Below are positions 54,555-63,543 of a stretch of 64,000 nt of DNA, one piece after another (within the stretch, counting starts at the first letter, position 1; each line of letters opens with the position of its first letter). Made by a program: the position numbers and the translations under genes. The notes beneath the pieces were generated by a model. It worked only from the letters and a program-made list of their open reading frames with translations. It did no database searches and was not told where the DNA came from. Source of the DNA: Alphaproteobacteria bacterium (lineage in GTDB: Bacteria; Pseudomonadota; Alphaproteobacteria; JACAEB01); NCBI GenBank assembly GCA_024236075.1, contig JACKLE010000001.1:62001-126000 (forward strand). The letters are read 5' to 3'.

Positions 54555-57206
54555 TTGAGCGAGCCATCCCCCGAGCCGATCGGCCCCCTGGGCCGCATAG
54601 CCGAGCGTCTGGTCGCGCAAATCGTCGCGCGGCCGTGGACGACGCTCGTCCTCGCGGCCCTGTTCGCAGGGCTCGCCCTTTTCGCCGCGGCCCAGCGCCT
54701 CGGCATCAATACGGACACGACCGATTTCGTGACCTCCGACGAGCCCTTTCTGAAGGACCACCAGGCCTTCGAGGAGGCCTTTCCCCAGCTTTCGCAGACG
54801 ACGCTCGTCGTCGTCACGGCGCGCGAGCCGGCGCGCGCCAAGGAAGCGGCCGACGAGCTCGCAGAGCGGCTCAAGGCCGAGCCGGAGCGCTACAACTCGG
54901 TCTTCGAGCCCGGAAACCACGCCTTCTTCGACCGCCACGCGCTCCTCTACCTCGACGAGCCGCAGCTTCAGCGGCTGCTCGCGCGGCTGGCGGAGGCCCA
55001 GCCGGCCCTCGCGGTGCTGGCGCGCGACCCCAATATGCGGGGGATCGACGCCTTTCTGGACCTCGCCGTCACGGCCTATGAGACCGGCGGCACGCTGCCG
55101 CCCCTCATCGTCGAGCTCATGCGCTCGCTTGCGGACGAGGCGACCGACGTCTCGAACGGCGAGGAGGCGGGCGTGCCCTGGTTCGAGCGCCTCCTCCAGC
55201 GCGAGCTCGGCCAGTCGACCCATCTCATCCTCGTGCAGGGCAGGCTCGACTTCGCCACCGCCGTGCCGGGCCGCGCGCTCATCGACGGCATTCGGGGCGC
55301 CGCCCGCGATCTCGGCTTCTCGCGGGACACCGGCGTCGAGGTGCGTCTCACGGGCCGCGTGCCGCTCGAGACGGAAGAGCTGCAGAGCGCCAAGGACAGC
55401 GTGACGGTGGCCGGCTTCGTGTCGCTCGCGCTGCTGACGCTGCTCATGTTCGTCGGCGTGCGGTCGCTGAGGCTCATCCTCGCCGCGCTCGTCGCGCTGT
55501 TCGTCGGTCTTGCCTGGACCTTGGGATTTGCCGCGCTCACCGTCGGCCAGCTCAACATCCTCTCGGTCGCGTTCGCCGTTCTCTTCATCGGCATCGGCGT
55601 CGATTTCATGATCCACTATGCCCTGCGCGTCCAGGAGGAGGTCGGCGCGAGCGGCCTCGCGCCCGCGCTCACCGGCGGCGCGGCGCATGTGGCAAGGCCC
55701 ATCCTTCTCTGCGGACTGACGACCGCGATCGGCTTCCTCGCCTTCGTGCCGACCGAGTACAGCGCGCTCGGCGAGCTCGGCATCATCTCGGCCGGCGGAA
55801 TCCTCTTTGCCGTGATCGCCGCCTTCACCGTGGTGCCGGCGCTGCTGGCGCTGACCGGCCTCAAGCCGCCGCCGAGCCTTCCGGCCGCCGCCGCCCGCCC
55901 GCTCGCCCGCGTCAACAGCTTCGCCATGAGCCGTCCGGCCGGGGTCCTCGCCTTCGTGGGGCTCGTGGCCGTGGGCGCCGCCATCTATTCGCGCCATCTC
56001 GTCTTCGATTTCTCGAGCCTCGCGCTCAAAGATCCGCACTCGGAATCGGTGACGACGCTGCGCGACCTGCAGGATCAGGGCATCTCCACCGATTTCACGG
56101 CCCGCGTGCTCGCCAAGGACGCGGCCGACGCCGAGGTTCTGCGCAAGCGCCTTCTCGTGCTGCCGACCGTCAAGGACGTGGTCGGGCTCGACGCCATCGT
56201 GCCGCGCCGTCAGGACGAGAAGCGCGCCGAGCTGGAGGAGGCGCTGTTCTTCCTCTGGCCCGCGCTGTCGCAGGCGAAGGAAGGGGCGGGCGCGCCGCTC
56301 GACGACGCGCTGCGACGGGCTCTCCTCGAGGGCCTCGCGGGCAAGCTGCGCAAGGTGACCGAGCCCGACGACCCCACCCGCCAGGCGGCTTTCGTCGAGG
56401 CGCATCGCCTCGCGGCCGCGCTCGCCGCCGTCGCGTCCGAGCCGGCCAAGGCCCGCGAGCTCGAAGCCAGGCTCGTGGGCGGCCTCGCCGAGCGGCTCGA
56501 CTGGCTCAAGAAGGCGCTGCAGCCCTCTCCCGTCGTGATCGAGGAGGTGCCGGACGAGCTCAAGGAGCGAGTCCTCACTCCGGACGGGCGTGTGCTCCTC
56601 ACGGTTCTTCCGAAGGAGGACATTCGCGACATCGCGGCCGCCGAGCGCTTCATCAGGGACGTGCATTCCGTGGACCCCCACGCCACGGGCCGCCCCGTTG
56701 CCGAGGCCGGCGTCGGTGCGGTCGTCGAGCGCTCTCTGTTCCGGGCATTCGGGCTTGCGGCCGGTGCGATCTTCCTCCTTCTCCTCGTCTCCTTGCGCAG
56801 CCTCAAGGACAGCCTGCTCGTGATGGCTCCGCTCGTCGCGGCGACGGCGCTCACGACGGGAACCGCGGTCGTCTTCGGCATCCATCTCAACTTCGCGAAC
56901 GTCATTCTGCTGCCGCTCATCTTCGGTCTCGGCGTCGACGGCGGCATTCACATGGTGACGCGCTACAAGGACCGCCACTCGGTCGGCGGCATGATGCGCT
57001 CCTCGACGCCGCGCGCCATCGTGCTCAGCGTGCTGACGACCTTGTTCTCCTTCGGAAGCCTCATGCTTTCGAGCCACGCGGGAATAGCGAGCATGGGGCT
57101 CATGCTGACGATCGCGGCCTTCTACCTTCTCGTGACGACGCTCCTCATGCTGCCGGCCCTTCTCGTCATCACGCATGGCGACAGGCCGGGCGCCGCCGTC
57201 GCCTGA
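54555..57206 (+). CDS. hpnN: hopanoid-associated RND transporter HpnN
   Basis: An 883-residue RND/MMPL-type transporter. It has an N-terminal span (WTTLVLAALFAGLALFAAAQRLGINTDTTDFV), a periplasmic loop, a membrane block of about five spans (FVGVRSLRLILAALVALFVGL...ILSVAFAVLFIGIGVDFMIHYALRV), a second loop and a matching C-terminal block (FGIHLNFANVILLPLIFGLGVDGGIHMVTRYK). HpnN moves hopanoids to the outer membrane. The TTG at 54555 follows GAGGACGA; no ATG fits. The rest of the hopanoid cluster is not in the window. Confidence 0.9.
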   Translation: MSEPSPEPIGPLGRIAERLVAQIVARPWTTLVLAALFAGLALFAAAQRLGINTDTTDFVTSDEPFLKDHQAFEEAFPQLSQTTLVVVTAREPARAKEAADELAERLKAEPERYNSVFEPGNHAFFDRHALLYLDEPQLQRLLARLAEAQPALAVLARDPNMRGIDAFLDLAVTAYETGGTLPPLIVELMRSLADEATDVSNGEEAGVPWFERLLQRELGQSTHLILVQGRLDFATAVPGRALIDGIRGAARDLGFSRDTGVEVRLTGRVPLETEELQSAKDSVTVAGFVSLALLTLLMFVGVRSLRLILAALVALFVGLAWTLGFAALTVGQLNILSVAFAVLFIGIGVDFMIHYALRVQEEVGASGLAPALTGGAAHVARPILLCGLTTAIGFLAFVPTEYSALGELGIISAGGILFAVIAAFTVVPALLALTGLKPPPSLPAAAARPLARVNSFAMSRPAGVLAFVGLVAVGAAIYSRHLVFDFSSLALKDPHSESVTTLRDLQDQGISTDFTARVLAKDAADAEVLRKRLLVLPTVKDVVGLDAIVPRRQDEKRAELEEALFFLWPALSQAKEGAGAPLDDALRRALLEGLAGKLRKVTEPDDPTRQAAFVEAHRLAAALAAVASEPAKARELEARLVGGLAERLDWLKKALQPSPVVIEEVPDELKERVLTPDGRVLLTVLPKEDIRDIAAAERFIRDVHSVDPHATGRPVAEAGVGAVVERSLFRAFGLAAGAIFLLLLVSLRSLKDSLLVMAPLVAATALTTGTAVVFGIHLNFANVILLPLIFGLGVDGGIHMVTRYKDRHSVGGMMRSSTPRAIVLSVLTTLFSFGSLMLSSHAGIASMGLMLTIAAFYLLVTTLLMLPALLVITHGDRPGAAVA

Positions 57207-57226
57207 GGCGCGAGACGGGGTCCGCC

Positions 57227-57256
57227 TTGCCAAGCGCATCGCCTCTCGTCTAGGCT
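57227..57256 (+). promoter_or_regulatory. candidate promoter for the cobalamin-uptake operon
   Basis: TTGCCA (57227-57232), 18 bases, TAGGCT (57251-57256), immediately before the riboswitch aptamer at 57264. The -10 match is modest, but the position is exactly where the transcript must begin. Confidence 0.4.
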
Positions 57257-57263
57257 CCGCTCC

Positions 57264-57504
57264 GACGGTGCCCATCGCTGGGGTAAAAGGGAAATCGATG
57301 AGGGGCGATGAGGCCGCGGGCGGGGCGATGCTCCGCCGCCCGGCTATTTCCCCGAGTTCGATGCTGTTCCCGCAACTGTAAGCGGCGAGCCCGACGCGCA
57401 TTGATGCCACTGAGGGTCAGGTCTTCGACGGATCCCCCTCGGGAAGGCGCGCGCCGGGCGCTGTGGCCGAGCCACGAGAGCCGCGAGCCAGGAAACCTGC
57501 CGTC
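57264..57504 (+). ncRNA. cobalamin (adenosylcobalamin) riboswitch
   Basis: The aptamer shows the conserved parts of B12 riboswitches: GGGTAAAAGGGAA (57280-57292), CCCGCAACTGTAAGCGG, GCCACTG (57407-57413) with a following GGGAAGG, and the B12 box GAGCCAGGAAACCTGCC (57485-57501). GACGG (57264-57268) and CCGTC (57500-57504) form P1. With cobalamin bound it should shut off the btu operon downstream. A competing sequence, TTGACGGC at 57573-57580, can pair with GCCGTCAA (57499-57506) and open P1, a likely expression switch. Confidence 0.93.
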
Positions 57505-57741
57505 AAGTCGCCCATCCGCCGGTCGGGAGATGCCGGGGAGCGGTCCGCCGTAGCGGCGACAACTCGTTTGGGTTGACGGCTCGGGGAACCGTGGGCGCGA
57601 TGTCCCACCTTGCATCGGCGAGAATGGCCATTCGGCCGCGACGGCGACTTCGCTCGCCTGGCGGCCTTATTGTCCGTCCAAAGACGATATGCCTCCCGCG
57701 GCCGCTCGGCCCTTCCACATGAGCGTCGCAACGGAGGGACC

Positions 57742-59667
57742 ATGTCGAACCGCTCGCTTCTCGTGATCTCCACGGCTCTCGCAGCCGTCTTCCCGGCCTT
57801 CGCCGCCGCGGACCCAAGAGGCGATTCCGACGAGATCGTCGTCACTGCCTCGATGGGTCCGGAGGCCGCAGGGCGGCTCGGAAGCGCCATCAGCGTCATC
57901 GACGCGGCCGCCATCGCCGCGCGCCAGACCAACGATCTCGCCGTTCTTCTTCGCGAGGTGCCGGGGCTCGCGGTGAGCCGGACGGGGCCTGTCGGCAGCT
58001 TCACGCAGATACGCGTGCGCGGAGCGGAGGCCAATCACACGCTCGCTCTCGTCGACGGCATCGAGGTCGCCGATCCCACAGGAAGCGGGGAGTTCGACTT
58101 CGCCAACGCGCTCGCCTTCGACCTCGATCGCATCGAGATCGTGCGCGGCGCGCAGAGCGCGCTCTACGGCAGCGACGCGCTCGGCGGCGTCGTCAACATC
58201 CTGACCCGCGGTCCAGAGCCCGGATACTCGGCCTATGCGCTGGCGGAGGCAGGCTCGTTCGGCACCTGGCGTGGCGGGGCCGCCGTCAACGCGGGAGCCG
58301 AGCGGGCCGGCCTGCGCGCTTCCGTTCATTATGCGCGGACGGACGGTGTCAGCGCCGCGCGGGGAGGAAGCGAGGCGGACGGCGAGGACGCGCTCCATCT
58401 GAAGGCCAAGGGGTTCGTTGCGCCCGCCGACTGGCTAGCCATCGACGGGGTCGTGCACTTCGGCGATGTCGACGTGGACACCGATCCGGCTCCCTTCGGG
58501 CTCGTCGTCGATTCCGACGACACGACGAAAACCGAGACGCTTTTTGCGAGGGGCGCGGTGCGCATCGCGCTGGGGCCGGAGTCCTATATGCGAGCGAGCC
58601 TGGGCTACGCGCGCACGAAGCGGGACGTCGCCTATCGCGACTTCTTCGCGCTCGGCACGCCGCGCGAGACGAGCCGACTCGAGGGCGCGCGCACCAAAAG
58701 CCTCCTCGAGCTCGGGCATGGCTTTGCGACCGGCGCGCTGACGCACCGCGTCGGCATCGTGGCCGAGCACGAGGCCGTGACGTTCGAGAGCGCCAATTCG
58801 GGCGGCCTCAGCTTCGCCGACCAGGATCGCTCGACGGACACGGCGAGCCTTGCCGGCGAATACCGCCTGTCGATCGGCGCGCACACCCATCTTTCGGCCG
58901 GGGGGCGGCTGGATCGCAACGAATCCTTCGAGGATGCGGCGACCTGGCGCCTGACCGCCTCGCAGGACGTCGACGGTCTCGGGGGGCGCCTGCATGCGAG
59001 CTACGGCACCGGCATCAAGGAGCCGAGCTTCACCGAGCTCTACGGCTTCTTTCCGGGCTCCTTCGTCGGCAATCCCGATCTCGGGCCCGAGAGCTCGCGC
59101 GGCTTCGATATCGGCTGGCAGCAGCGCCTCTTCGGCGATCGGGTGCGTCTCGACGCGACCTATTTCGAGACCGATCTGACGGACGAGATCACGACCGTGT
59201 TCGTGGGGTTCAGCTCCACAGTCGTGAACGAGCGGGGCAAGAGCGAGCGCAAGGGCGTCGAGCTTGCGGCCAACGCCGATCTCGGCGAGGGTCTTTCGCT
59301 CGAGGCGAGCTACACTTGGCTCGACGCCGACAACGCCGATGGGAGCGCCGAGGTGCGCCGGGCACGGAACATCGCCAGCGCCGCTCTCGACTGGTCGTGC
59401 CTCGAGGGGCGCGGCCATCTGAACGTCGCGCTGCGCTACAACGGAACGCAGGAGGACGACGATTTCTCCGTCATTCCGGCGCGTCGCGTCGATCTCGACG
59501 GCTTCCTCCTCGCCGCCGTGGCGGCGCGCTTCGATCTGACGGATCGTGTCGCGCTCACGGCCCGCGTCGAGGACTTGCTCGACGAAGCGCCCTACGAGGT
59601 CTTCGGCTATGCCGAACCGGGCCGCGCGGTCTTCGCCGGCCTGACCCTGAAGCTCGGGGGGCCTTGA
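57742..59667 (+). CDS. btuB: TonB-dependent cobalamin receptor BtuB
   Basis: A 641-residue outer-membrane receptor. After a signal peptide (residues 1-23) the TonB box DEIVVTA is at 30-36, then a plug domain (LAVLLREVPGLAVSRTGPVGSFTQIRVRGAEANHTLALVDGIEVADP, IEIVRGAQSALYGSDALGGVVNI) and a 22-strand barrel. The riboswitch upstream and the BtuFCD genes after it identify the ligand as cobalamin. ATG 57742 follows ACGGAGGG. The leader between aptamer and start is about 237 bases. Confidence 0.94.
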   Translation: MSNRSLLVISTALAAVFPAFAAADPRGDSDEIVVTASMGPEAAGRLGSAISVIDAAAIAARQTNDLAVLLREVPGLAVSRTGPVGSFTQIRVRGAEANHTLALVDGIEVADPTGSGEFDFANALAFDLDRIEIVRGAQSALYGSDALGGVVNILTRGPEPGYSAYALAEAGSFGTWRGGAAVNAGAERAGLRASVHYARTDGVSAARGGSEADGEDALHLKAKGFVAPADWLAIDGVVHFGDVDVDTDPAPFGLVVDSDDTTKTETLFARGAVRIALGPESYMRASLGYARTKRDVAYRDFFALGTPRETSRLEGARTKSLLELGHGFATGALTHRVGIVAEHEAVTFESANSGGLSFADQDRSTDTASLAGEYRLSIGAHTHLSAGGRLDRNESFEDAATWRLTASQDVDGLGGRLHASYGTGIKEPSFTELYGFFPGSFVGNPDLGPESSRGFDIGWQQRLFGDRVRLDATYFETDLTDEITTVFVGFSSTVVNERGKSERKGVELAANADLGEGLSLEASYTWLDADNADGSAEVRRARNIASAALDWSCLEGRGHLNVALRYNGTQEDDDFSVIPARRVDLDGFLLAAVAARFDLTDRVALTARVEDLLDEAPYEVFGYAEPGRAVFAGLTLKLGGP

Positions 59668-59668
59668 T

Positions 59669-60496
59669 TTGCGCGGCTGGGTTCCGATCGTCACGCTCGC
59701 GGCGCTGCTCCTGTCGATGCCTGCGGGTGCCGCCGGGCCGCCGCAGCGCATCGTCTCGCTCAATGTCTGCGCGGACCAGCTCCTCCTCGGCCTCGTGCCG
59801 CGAGGCCGCATCGTGGCGCTCTCGAAATTCGCCGCCGATCCGACGCTCTCGCCGGTCGCCGAGGTCGCGCGGAGCATGAAGCGCGCTTCGGGCCGCGTCG
59901 ACGAGGTTCTCGCCCTCGAGCCGGATTTCGTCGTCGCGGGCACCAGCTCGACGCGCCTCAGCGTCGATCTTCTGCGCCGGCTCGGGACGCCGGTCTTCGA
60001 GCTCGCGACCGCCGAGGAGCTTTCCACCATCCGCAGCGAGACGATGCGCCTCGCCCGCGCGCTCGATGCCGAGGAAGCCGGACGCGCCATGATCGCGGCA
60101 TTCGACGCGCGGCTTGCGGGCCTCGAGCGGCCGGCCACGCAGGCAAGCCCCCGCGCCGCGATCTTTCTCGAAAGCGGCATGACGCTCGGCCCGGAGACCC
60201 TCTCGGGAAGGGTCCTGGCGCTCGCGGGCTATCGCAATGCCGTGCAGGAGCTGGGCATTCAAGGCTTCGGGCATCTCTCGCTCGAAGCGCTCGTGCGCCT
60301 CGATCCCGATCTTGTCGTGGTGGGCGGCACGCTCGACGGCGGTCCGGCCCTCGCCTCGAGCCTCCTCAGCCATCCCGCGCTCGCGGAGCTGCGCGCCAAG
60401 GCGCGCTTCGTGCCGGAGCCGCGCGCGCAATGGGTATGCGGCGGCCCCGCCGTCGCCGACGCGCTGGCGCGCCTGGTTCCGGAGGGCGCGTCTTGA
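59669..60496 (+). CDS. btuF: cobalamin ABC transporter, substrate-binding protein BtuF
   Basis: A 275-residue periplasmic binding protein. A signal peptide (residues 1-22) precedes PQRIVSLNVCADQLLLGLVPRGRIVALSKFA, the usual BtuF-family start, and RVDEVLALEPDFVVAGT. It delivers vitamin B12 to BtuCD. The only start is TTG 59669, right after btuB. The end overlaps btuC by 4 bases (TTGA). Confidence 0.9.
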   Translation: MRGWVPIVTLAALLLSMPAGAAGPPQRIVSLNVCADQLLLGLVPRGRIVALSKFAADPTLSPVAEVARSMKRASGRVDEVLALEPDFVVAGTSSTRLSVDLLRRLGTPVFELATAEELSTIRSETMRLARALDAEEAGRAMIAAFDARLAGLERPATQASPRAAIFLESGMTLGPETLSGRVLALAGYRNAVQELGIQGFGHLSLEALVRLDPDLVVVGGTLDGGPALASSLLSHPALAELRAKARFVPEPRAQWVCGGPAVADALARLVPEGAS

Positions 60497-61527
60497 CCGT
60501 CGCGGCCGCGAGCGCGAGCGGGAGCGGCGAAGGCGTGCGCGGCCGCGCGCGGCTTCTCGGTCTCCTGATCGTCCTCATCGTGACGATCGGCGTGCTTTCG
60601 CTCGTCACCGACGCGCAGGGGCATCCCGGCCTCGACGTCTTCGGGCATGGGGCCCTCGCCCCGGAGCTCGCGCGGACGATTCTCCTCGAGGTGCGGCTGC
60701 CCCGCGCCTGTCTTGCCCTTCTGGTCGGCGCGAGCCTCGGGCTCGCCGGCGCCGCGCTGCAGGGCCTCACGCGCAATCCGCTGGCCGAGCCCGGCCTCAT
60801 CGGCACCTCGACCGCGGCGGCCTTCGGCGCCGTGCTCGCCTTCTATTTCGGCCTCGCGGGGGCCTCGAGCCTCGGCCTGCCGCTCGGCGGCATAGCCGGC
60901 GCGGCGCTCGCCCTCGCTCTCCTGATGCGCGTTGCGGGGCGCGATCGTCCGACCGCGACGCTCATGCTCGCGGGCATGGCGCTGAACGCCCTTTTCGGCG
61001 CCCTCACGGCGCTCGCCCTCAATCTCGCGCCAAACCCCTTCGCGGTCACCGAGGTCGTCTTCTGGATGATGGGCTCCTTCGCGGACAGGAGCCTCGCCCA
61101 TGTCGTGCTGGTCGCGCCCTTCCTGCTCGCGGGCGCCGTCCTGCTGGCGGCGACGTCGCGCGGGCTCGATGCGTTGAGCCTCGGCGAGGAGGCGGCGGCG
61201 AGCCTCGGGGTCTCGCTGCCGCGCCTGCGCCTTCTCGTTCTCGCGGGCTGCGGGCTCACCGTGGGCGCGGCGACCTCGGTCGCGGGCGTCATCGGCTTCG
61301 TCGGCCTCGTCGTGCCGCACATCATGCGCTCGCTCGTCGGCGCGCGCCCGAGCGGCCTCCTTCTGCCGTCCGCCCTCGGCGGCGCGGTCCTGCTCGGGGG
61401 CGCCGACCTTCTCGCGCGCTTCTTCTCGGGCACGACGGAGCTCAAGGTCGGCGTCGTGACGGCGGTCGTCGGCGCGCCCTTCTTTCTTTGGATGCTCCTG
61501 AGCGAGCGGGAGTCCGTGTCCGGATGA
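60493..61527 (+). CDS. btuC: cobalamin ABC transporter, permease BtuC
   Basis: A 344-residue FecCD-type permease with about ten spans. Typical segments are RLPRACLALLVGASLGLAGAALQGLTRNPLAEPGLIGTS and the ATPase-contact loop EEAAASLGVSLPRLRLLVLAGCGLTVGAATSVAGVIGFVGLVVPHIMR. TTG 60493 has GGAGGG upstream and overlaps the btuF stop. It forms the membrane channel of the B12 importer. Confidence 0.93.
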   Translation: MTVAAASASGSGEGVRGRARLLGLLIVLIVTIGVLSLVTDAQGHPGLDVFGHGALAPELARTILLEVRLPRACLALLVGASLGLAGAALQGLTRNPLAEPGLIGTSTAAAFGAVLAFYFGLAGASSLGLPLGGIAGAALALALLMRVAGRDRPTATLMLAGMALNALFGALTALALNLAPNPFAVTEVVFWMMGSFADRSLAHVVLVAPFLLAGAVLLAATSRGLDALSLGEEAAASLGVSLPRLRLLVLAGCGLTVGAATSVAGVIGFVGLVVPHIMRSLVGARPSGLLLPSALGGAVLLGGADLLARFFSGTTELKVGVVTAVVGAPFFLWMLLSERESVSG

Positions 61528-62309
61528 GCGCGCTGTCCGTCGAGGGGCTTTCCGTCGTCAGGGGCGGCCGGCCGGTGCTTTCGGGGCTCGACCTCGCGGT
61601 CGGAGCGGGCGAGGTCCTCGCAGTCGTCGGGCCCAACGGGGCGGGCAAGACGACGCTCCTGCAGGCCGCGCTGCGCCTTCTGCCGCGTGAGGGCCGGGTC
61701 CTCGTCGCCGGGCGGGACAGCGCGCGGCTTTCGCGGCGGGACCTCGCGCGCCTCGCCGCCTATGTGCCGCAGGCGAAGTCCGTCGACTGGCCCCTCGGCG
61801 TCGAGGAAACGGTGGCGCTCGGGCGCCTCCCGTTCCGCGCGCTTCTCGGACCTCCGAGCACGGAGGATCGGCAGGCCGTCGACCGCGCGCTCGCGCGCGC
61901 GGCGTGCACGGCCCTGCGCGGGCGCCGCGTCACCGAGCTTTCAGGAGGCGAGCGCACGCGCGTCCTGCTCGCCCGCGCGCTGGCGAGCGAGACGGCGCTC
62001 CTGCTGGTCGACGAGCCGGTGTCCGGTCTCGATCCGCGCCATCAGCTCGGCGTCATGGAGCTGCTCGCCGACCTCGCCCGCGAAGGGCGGACGGTCGTCT
62101 GCGTGCTGCACGACCTCGCGCTGGCCGCGCGGTTCGCCACCCGCGTTCTGCTCCTGAACGGCCCCGGTCGGGCCATCGTGGGCGCGAGCGAGGAGGTGCT
62201 CGCGCCCGAGCGCCTCGCCGCCGTCTACGGCATCGAGGCGCTGTCGGGGAGCCACGAGGGCTCCCCGTTCATCCTGCCGTGGAAGCGCACGGCTCAGGGC
62301 GCGCAGTAG
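61524..62309 (+). CDS. btuD: cobalamin ABC transporter, ATP-binding protein BtuD
   Basis: A 261-residue ATPase. Walker A GPNGAGKTT is at 36-44, the signature LSGGERTRVLLARA starts at 139, and Walker B LLLVDEPVSGLD ends near 170. VDWPLGVEETVALGR is the FecE/BtuD-type Q-loop region. It overlaps the btuC stop (ATGA) and closes the operon. Its last 16 bases overlap the convergent hydrolase gene. Confidence 0.94.
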   Translation: MSALSVEGLSVVRGGRPVLSGLDLAVGAGEVLAVVGPNGAGKTTLLQAALRLLPREGRVLVAGRDSARLSRRDLARLAAYVPQAKSVDWPLGVEETVALGRLPFRALLGPPSTEDRQAVDRALARAACTALRGRRVTELSGGERTRVLLARALASETALLLVDEPVSGLDPRHQLGVMELLADLAREGRTVVCVLHDLALAARFATRVLLLNGPGRAIVGASEEVLAPERLAAVYGIEALSGSHEGSPFILPWKRTAQGAQ

Positions 62310-63352
62310 GACGCGCGCGGATTGTCGGTCGAGTTGCAGGGATAGAGATAGAAGGACTGCGCGTGGAAGGGCGCCGGGCTGTCGGTGACCGAGAGCTTCT
62401 TCATCACGTGGCCGCCCGTCGAGGTTCCCATGTCGATCTGCGTCGCGCCGCCATTGCCGAGCGCGATGGATTTCGCCGTCGCGTTGCCCGTGAAGGCGTA
62501 GGTCGCTAGCGCCTGGATGTGGCGGAAGACGCCCCAGTAGTCGTACCCGTTGTAGACGCCGCCGAGGCCACCCTGCGAGGGCACCACGTGGTGCGACTCG
62601 AAGGTGTAGCCGTCGGCCGTATCCGTCCCGATACGGACGTAGTCCTTTTCCGCCGCCGCGATGTTCACGGTGTTGAAGATGTCGATGCCCATGCGGTGGT
62701 CGTTCTTGTCGTCGTCCTCGTAGACCTGGACGACGAGCTTGGTGTTGGACGGGAAGGACTGGAGCTGCGTCTGGCTGATCTGGAGCGAGTACCAGGGCGC
62801 CAGCATGAACATGAAGCGCCCGTTCGCGCCCCAGCCGGCCGCGAAGCCGCGGCGGGCCATCTCCGGCGTGGCGCCGCCCCCGAAGGAATGGCCGACGAAG
62901 CCGACGCGCGTCGTGTCGATTCGCGTCGGGAGCGCCGAGACGGCGGCCTGGAAGCCCGACCAGAGCTGCGTGTAGCGCTGATCGTTGGACGCGAGCGTCG
63001 CATAGGGCGTGAACACCACGACATAGCCGTTGCTCGCGAGGTTGTTCATGAGCTCGAGATAGGTGTCGACATCGTTCGCGCCGTAGGCGTGCGAGAAGAA
63101 GATGGTCGGCCGGACGCCCGAGATGCCGTTCGGATAGAACACGACGACCTTTTTCAGGACGTAGGCCGGATTCGTGATCTGCTGCTTCGAGACCGAATAG
63201 GGGCCGTAGGCTCCGTATCCGGACGTAATGGCGGGCACGGTTCCCTCATAGGGATTGGCCGCCGAAGCCGGTGCGGGCGCAAGGCCCGCGCCGAGAGCCG
63301 CCGCGAGCGCCAGCGCGCACGCGAAGAGGTACCGAGACTTTCCTAGAGCCAT
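62294..63352 (-). CDS. secreted alpha/beta hydrolase
   Basis: A 352-residue exported hydrolase. The signal peptide is residues 1-32 (LFACALALAAALGAGLAPAPASA). The nucleophile elbow is GFVGHSFGGG with Ser156; an acid near Asp213-215 and His254 or 255 in FESHHVVPS complete the likely triad. Two C-terminal cysteines (339, 350) could pair. It resembles chlorophyllase and polyester-hydrolase-like families; the substrate is unknown. ATG 63352 has GGGAG six bases before it. It is convergent with btuD. Confidence 0.8.
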   Translation of the reverse strand: MALGKSRYLFACALALAAALGAGLAPAPASAANPYEGTVPAITSGYGAYGPYSVSKQQITNPAYVLKKVVVFYPNGISGVRPTIFFSHAYGANDVDTYLELMNNLASNGYVVVFTPYATLASNDQRYTQLWSGFQAAVSALPTRIDTTRVGFVGHSFGGGATPEMARRGFAAGWGANGRFMFMLAPWYSLQISQTQLQSFPSNTKLVVQVYEDDDKNDHRMGIDIFNTVNIAAAEKDYVRIGTDTADGYTFESHHVVPSQGGLGGVYNGYDYWGVFRHIQALATYAFTGNATAKSIALGNGGATQIDMGTSTGGHVMKKLSVTDSPAPFHAQSFYLYPCNSTDNPRASYCAP

Positions 63353-63456
63353 CGTCATCTCCCTTCGATTTGTCTTTGTGATTGGCCGCGCCTTGAAGAG
63401 GCGTTCGGCGCCCTTCGCTCCCCGAGGCCGGCGAATCGCCGTTCGAGGCGGGCAGG

Positions 63457-63487
63457 ATTGTCTACTTAAATGCATACGAATTTGCAA
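63457..63487 (-). promoter_or_regulatory. candidate promoter of the secreted hydrolase
   Basis: On the minus strand TTGCAA (plus 63482-63487) is followed after 17 bases by TAGACA(AT) (plus 63457-63464). This is the most AT-rich patch in the 63353-63889 gap, which also contains the doubtful ORF at 63544-63849. Confidence 0.4.
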
Positions 63488-63543
63488 TTGATTGTCGACT
63501 ATCCGGCCGACGAAATTTCCGTGGCGCGCCGAAGGAGATTTCG

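Noticed and set aside
54396..57410. A 1004-codon open frame antisense to hpnN
   Set aside because: Long antisense frames are expected in GC-rich codon usage; the product is Arg/Glu-rich low complexity and hpnN is clearly the gene.
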